From Apteryx mantelli (lineage: Eukaryota > Chordata > Aves > Apterygiformes > Apterygidae), in assembly GCF_036417845.1 (NCBI RefSeq), contig NC_090020.1, positions 42,020,425 to 42,084,424 of the forward strand: 64,000 nucleotides of DNA, given 5' to 3'. This document shows, piece after piece, positions 60,401 to 64,000 of the stretch. Numbering within the stretch: position 1 is the stretch's first letter; every line of letters starts with the position of its first letter. Position numbers and translations under genes: made by a program. The notes under the pieces were generated by a model. It did no database searches. It was not told where the DNA came from and worked only from the letters and a program-made list of their open reading frames with translations.

Positions 60401-62366
60401 TGAAAAATTCTGAATACTTAGTTTCTGCCACATTCACTAAGCCATTTTGATCAGTGATCTTTCTTGCGATGTTGAATCAGACTAGATAAAGTAGTACAAA
60501 GCTGCAATTCTATGTATTCACCTGTTAATCCCAGTCTTTATTCACATCTACTAATCCCCTTTTCCCATGCATCTTATAAATTATTCCTCTACATATGCGA
60601 GCAGATCATCAGGAATGCATTTACAGAGTGACTGAAACACTTTCTCAGTGATACCTGTAGCTCATCTTCCCACAATGGTGACTGTTTTTATTTTCCACTC
60701 AAGCCTATTAAAATCACAGTGCAGCAAAACTCAATTATTTTCCCAGCTAAAAATAACTATACTAAAAAGTTATCCTGTCTTTCCTCTCTCAGTCACCTGC
60801 TCCAAATGCATTTTGCAGCATGAAGATCCTGGCATCTCAAATTACATCAAAAGAAACAAAAAAATTTGCACAGAAAGACAAGAGTCTTTTCAGAGAATTC
60901 TGAGAATCTGAGCCAGCTAAGAAGGTAAGAGGTTTCTTTAAAGAAACAAATTTACATTTCAAATATAGCCAACTTTATAAAATTGTCTGGAACTTCCTGT
61001 ATATAAACCAGAGGACCTTTCATGCTCTGGCATACATGCTGATCTCTCCTGCCGTACAACTGTGGGAGAGTGCTCACACTGCCATATTCCTACTCCCACT
61101 TTCTCTTTTTCAAACAGTTTCTATGGAGAAATATTTTTTCAGTTCTGCTTTTCAATAAATCAGTCCTACAGAATCCTCTTGGGAAAAAAAGCTGCATTTT
61201 AGTTCATCTGTTCATTCAGTAAGAGCGGAAAAGGAAACAAACAGGGAGCATCTTTATAACTCTTATCAAAACACAGGCTATCATGCTTTGTTATTAGGCC
61301 CAGTCTATCAGCATTTTTACCATTATGTTTGATTCAGTCCAAACCTACTTTTTTGAGGATCAAGAAAATACTCTTTTATGCAAATAGATACATGCCTACA
61401 GTAATGTTATTCTTCAAGTTGGGGAAGCTGTAAGAGCGTGAGGGGGAAGCCATCTGAAATATTCTGAAAACGTCTTGGTTTCACCAAATGCAAAATGCTT
61501 GCGTTTCCTTACTACTTGCTAATCTATTTTTTCTGTGCCATACTGAATCTCTGTAAGGTTGAGTCTCCCTAGGGACTATTCATAATCATGAAACATCAAT
61601 TCTGTTCTAAGAAATCCAGCTTATAACCCCACTATTGCCCTATTCTCTTCTGTATAAATGGTCTTTTGTAAGTACACACTTTCAGGAAATTACCCTCCTC
61701 CTCCCCCACACACTCTCTACTGTCCGCTTCCCCGACTCACACAAAACACCCCCCTCCCCAAATCAACACTAGCGAATAATTGTATTTTTGTTGGAGCACT
61801 TCCAGCTGCTCCACACGTTCCACTCCAGAAGCAGTAAATGAAACCCTTTAGCTTTGGCACACTTCTCAGTTTAAACACACACACACACACACACGTGTGT
61901 GCACTCATTCTGAAAGGGAAGTAAGCAGCATCAAGCTCATTCCCAAAATAATGACCTTTCACTTCTCCCCCATACAACTTCCTCTTTTGTTAAAAAATAC
62001 AGCACTTCCAATTTCAAACACTCTTCCTCTTTCAGTCGGCTGTTAGCGCTTTAAAACACTGTTTCCTCCATTTCATTCATGTGCTCCTAAGCTACCACTG
62101 CAGAGACAGACATAAGATATCCCTGGTGTCAACACTTCGGTGATTTAATTTCCAGTGAAATCTAAAGAAAATTCTTCAGATGATGTGCCAAGACATCTTC
62201 CCTTCCCTTTCAACGACCAAAAGCTAAAGCAAGCAGAAACTTTCTCATGCTTTCTTCTGGCTCACAAAAGCAGTTCTGGCAATGCTAGATATATTTTTCC
62301 ATTAATGAGGCCTTTAAAAATATTTAAAATCATACCTTCCTTGCATTCATCAGCTTCCGAACTCAT
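41934..62366 (-). CDS. TNFAIP8: TNFAIP8 (TNF alpha-induced protein 8), two coding exons
   Basis: Known role: founding member of the TIPE family. It is a cytosolic all-helical protein with a hydrophobic cavity that binds phosphoinositides, NF-kB-inducible, anti-apoptotic and linked to inflammation and cell migration. Seen: exon 62336-62366 (31 nt) joins exon 41934-42499 (566 nt) in phase, giving 198 residues plus stop, the same length as the human long isoform. The N-terminus [10 protein letters not shown] parallels human MHSEAEESKE. The body is highly conserved, with [20 protein letters not shown], the [14 protein letters not shown] block, and [16 protein letters not shown] near the C-terminus. 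The intron is 19.8 kb. The gene lies upstream of HSD17B4 on the same strand. No damage is seen. Confidence 0.97.
44375..44389 (+). repeat. C15 homopolymer
   Basis: Fifteen consecutive C in TNFAIP8 intron 1. Similar C13 runs are at 29133-29145 and 59259-59271. Such runs are length-polymorphic and error-prone in assemblies. Confidence 0.9.
44771..44817. repeat. 25-bp period imperfect tandem duplication
   Basis: TGACAGTTTTTC followed by an A/C-rich arm, copied at 44771 and 44796 with an indel and substitutions. Intronic in TNFAIP8. Confidence 0.7.
45279..45420 (-). other. TNFAIP8: Candidate alternative TNFAIP8 first exon (donor at 45278; 5' end arbitrary)
   Basis: On the minus strand GAGCAA|GTAAGTAA at 45284-45271 is a near-consensus donor about 2.8 kb upstream of the terminal exon. 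An exon ending in A here, joined to the terminal exon starting TG, would create ATG GCC with G at -3 and +4, a good initiation context, encoding a 188-residue protein. Human has a 188-residue isoform starting MATDVF by recollection. The 5' boundary and promoter are unknown; the right coordinate is a placeholder. This is inference only. Confidence 0.25.
47892..47931. repeat. 20-bp tandem duplication
   Basis: Adjacent copies ACATATAAATACATGACTTC and ACATATAAATATATGACTTC, one mismatch. Intronic. Confidence 0.85.
52556..52616 (+). mobile_element. CR1 LINE tail fragment
   Basis: ACTAGATGATCTCCAGGGGT, then TCTCTTCCATCCTCAACC and ATTCTGTGATTCC: the last roughly 60 bp of a CR1 consensus, including the ATTCTGTGATTC tail. 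A short 5'-truncated copy within TNFAIP8 intron 1. Confidence 0.8.
55905..56446 (+). mobile_element. CR1 LINE, 3'-truncated-type copy (3' end)
   Basis: It starts near TGTGGAGTACTGTGTCTAG and continues with blocks typical of the CR1 3' region: GGACAGGCTGAGAGC, GGGGAAATGGGCACAAGCTG, GTGGTCAAATACTGGAACA, then GGCCAGAGGACCTCCAAAGG and the terminal GATTCTATT tail. 5' truncation is normal for CR1. Divergence and small indels indicate an old, inactive copy. The decayed C-terminal reverse transcriptase region is not intact. Confidence 0.88.
56800..56869. repeat. 36-bp period tandem duplication
   Basis: Two 34-bp copies, at 56800-56833 and 56836-56869, share TCATCTTAAAGG and TTGGTAAGGAAA and differ at only a few bases. 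A local duplication 350 bp 3' of the CR1 copy. Confidence 0.85.
57078..57129 (+). repeat. A23 tract preceded by ATTAAA
   Basis: ATTAAA at 57078-57083 is followed 24 nt later by 23 uninterrupted A (57107-57129), spacing like a poly(A) signal and tail. No parent transcript is recognised, so this may be a simple A-run. Confidence 0.6.
61875..61901. repeat. (AC)10-(GT)3 dinucleotide run with palindromic centre
   Basis: Ten AC units run directly into GTGTGTG. Positions 888-901 of this kilobase form a perfect 14-bp palindrome centred at 61894/61895. Located in TNFAIP8 intron 1, about 0.43 kb downstream of exon 1. Confidence 0.9.
62336..62366 (-). CDS. TNFAIP8: TNFAIP8 first coding exon (long isoform)
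   Basis: 31 nt: ATG at 62366-62364 (ACC before ATG, a good Kozak context), ten codons reading [10 protein letters not shown], one G, then donor GAAG|GTATGA. Sequence and phase match the human MHSEAEESKE exon. The 5' UTR would extend rightward; its start is not defined. Found by homology because it is far too short for open-frame detection. Confidence 0.9.
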
Positions 62367-64000
62367 GGTGTCAGCGTAACTCACTGTAGTCCAGATTACA
62401 GCTGACGTGAGCTTTGAGAAGCAGCAAGTCAACTTCTAACTTCTCAAAGGGGGGGAAAAAAAAAGGGTTGGGATTTTAAGGGGAAAAGTCTGTGAATTCA
62501 ACAAATCACAGCTAAGCTATGTGAAAACGATTCCGCCCCCTTCTGAACAGCACACAAACAACTGTCTGGAAAAACAGCACCTTAACAGAAACTCTTATTT
62601 TCCTTGCCAGCAGTTGCCGTTTATGCATTTTATTCCCCCTAGTCCCTTAGTCTGTAGAGAGGGTGGAGTTTTACTTGTTACGGCTTGCCAACGTGGTCTG
62701 AGAAAGCAAGCGTACAAGACCAAATAAACCCTGAGTGTGGAACAGTGTCTGATTGCGGTGACTGACAAACAGATTGGGGCTCTGATATACTGCAGTAATT
62801 TTAATTTAAATCAATTTTTTTTAGCCTAAACTATACATTTCAACACTACTTGCTATCTAGAATTAGTTCTGTAGCATCTGCAATTGTACTGACTAATACA
62901 GGATGACTAAAATGCTTAAAGCATGAAAAGCAGCAGCCTTCTTTAGGTAGTTTAAGCTAAAGCTAAAGTTATTTTACTTTTTCCTTCACCATGTTCAACA
63001 TATGGTGCTATCTACTCTGAAAGGAGCAACTGGTCTCTGATTCTTGAAAAAACTATTTGATTCCTTTGTGTTATAGACCCCCCCCCATATTAATAAAGAT
63101 ATCATTTTTAAAGGCACATTATACAATATTGTTTTACAGCATTCCCCTAACTAGTGACACAATAGAAGTTATGAAGAGGACACACCTTCAGCACAAAAGC
63201 GATGGGAATTATTTGGAAGCCTATTTTCTGATTGGCACAGTCTTCAGTAAAATCCCAGGATAGCTAGGAAATATCTTTTCCTTTTTATTGCTTTACTATA
63301 TTTTTAGTACAGCAAAGAGAACAAAGCCTCCGTGGAAACGTTACTGCTCAGGCACAGAAGCAGAGGCGTGAGCTCTCAAGAGGAGCGCCGACTGCACCGC
63401 CAGCGCGGGCATGCAACCAGCTGCTCCCCGGGGGCAGGATTCCTCCCAGCCGGCCCCTAGCTAACAGGGTTCAACATGCACCCCTGAAGGGGCTGGAGGG
63501 TCTTTGGGTAAGTAACACTATAAAGCAATTAGCAACTGCGTTACTGGAGTCTTAGCCAAGGAGAAATAAGTATATTTCAAGATGAAATCAGAAAGCGCCA
63601 AAGCTCCAGTCACAAGTTTAGTGCACATTCAAAAAATTCTTTGCGCACTTCTGACTGTAAAATTCAGCTACATCCATTAAAGTGTATTGGCAAGTAATGT
63701 AAAGCTTACATTGTAGGTAAGAAAGATGTTTTTATAGGTAAAAGGCATGGAGTCAGGAAAGGCGATATGAATTCTTGAACCAAGGCAAATTTGCTTTGTG
63801 AATCAGGGTAAATAGTATTTCAGAATGTGAGTATTTTTGTCTTGCTTTGAGTGCTTTTATTCAGGACAGGGACGGCCTTTTACAATGTACTTGTGCCTGT
63901 GCCATGCCTAAGAAAGACAGATCTCATTTCAGTTGAAGCCTCTTGGTGACGCTGAAATATTTTTACCTGCAATAAGCACAACTCCATAGGTCTCTTACAG
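62367..64000. promoter_or_regulatory. TNFAIP8 upstream region with small GC-rich patch
   Basis: About 1.6 kb to the right edge. The stretch just upstream of the start codon is AT-rich with G- and A-runs and no clear TATA box. A locally CpG-containing GC-rich patch lies at about 63340-63480, the only such patch besides the HSD17B4 island. It may be a promoter or non-coding first exon. A near-consensus plus-strand donor GTAAGT is at 63508-63513. No coding gene is recognised. Confidence 0.4.

Larger units (their letters stand above)
42500..62335 (-). other. TNFAIP8: TNFAIP8 intron 1
   Basis: 19.8 kb AT-rich intron. It contains a CR1 3' end (about 55905-56446), a shorter CR1 tail (52556-52616), tandem duplications (44771-44817, 47892-47931, 56800-56869), a C15 run (44375-44389), an A23 tract (57107-57129), a C13 run (59259-59271) and an (AC)n/(GT)n palindrome (61875-61901). 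Open frames here lack family resemblance. A candidate alternative first exon ends at 45279. Confidence 0.85.

Noticed and set aside
1..64000. CRISPR arrays, bacterial operons, rRNA or tRNA genes, intact endogenous retrovirus
   Set aside because: Scanned by eye on both strands. No regular spacer arrays, no cloverleaf with conserved boxes, no gag/pol/env-like frames or paired LTRs were seen. An automated repeat or tRNA search was not possible here.

Overview
The window is vertebrate nuclear DNA, most likely from a bird. It is AT-rich, gene-poor, intron-dominated sequence with canonical GT/AG splice sites, one strong CpG island, and a few CR1 LINE 3' ends carrying the typical CR1 tail. No bacterial-type gene organisation is present. 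Compact introns, sparse transposons and CR1 as the only recognisable LINE fit an avian macrochromosome. From general knowledge, HSD17B4 and TNFAIP8 sit on chromosome Z in chicken, but the sequence alone does not prove species or chromosome. Two genes are supported, both on the minus strand. Both were reconstructed exon by exon from homology and splice sites, because most listed reading frames are chance open frames. Positions 791-28540 hold the first 14 coding exons of HSD17B4, the peroxisomal multifunctional enzyme type 2 (D-bifunctional protein). The exons are phase-consistent and give about 420 residues: the whole SDR 3-hydroxyacyl-CoA dehydrogenase domain, the linker and the start of the 2-enoyl-CoA hydratase-2 domain. 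The remaining exons lie beyond the left edge. A CpG-island promoter covers the start codon at 28540. Positions 28.75-41.7 kb are intergenic. Positions 41934-62366 hold TNFAIP8: a 10-codon first coding exon at 62336-62366, a 19.8-kb intron and a single large terminal coding exon at 41934-42499. The joined product is 198 residues, as in the human long isoform. The order TNFAIP8 then HSD17B4, head to tail on one strand, matches the human 5q23 arrangement as I recall it. The rest is introns and intergenic DNA with CR1 fragments, short tandem duplications, homopolymer and purine tracts, and a small GC-rich patch about 1 kb upstream of TNFAIP8. The two genes are functionally independent: one does peroxisomal beta-oxidation, the other is an inflammation and survival regulator that binds lipids. 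No novel multi-gene system was found. The most useful leads are a candidate alternative TNFAIP8 first exon whose splicing would create the start codon at the junction, a T17 tract serving as the polypyrimidine tract of the catalytic HSD17B4 exon, and several sequences able to form unusual DNA structures.
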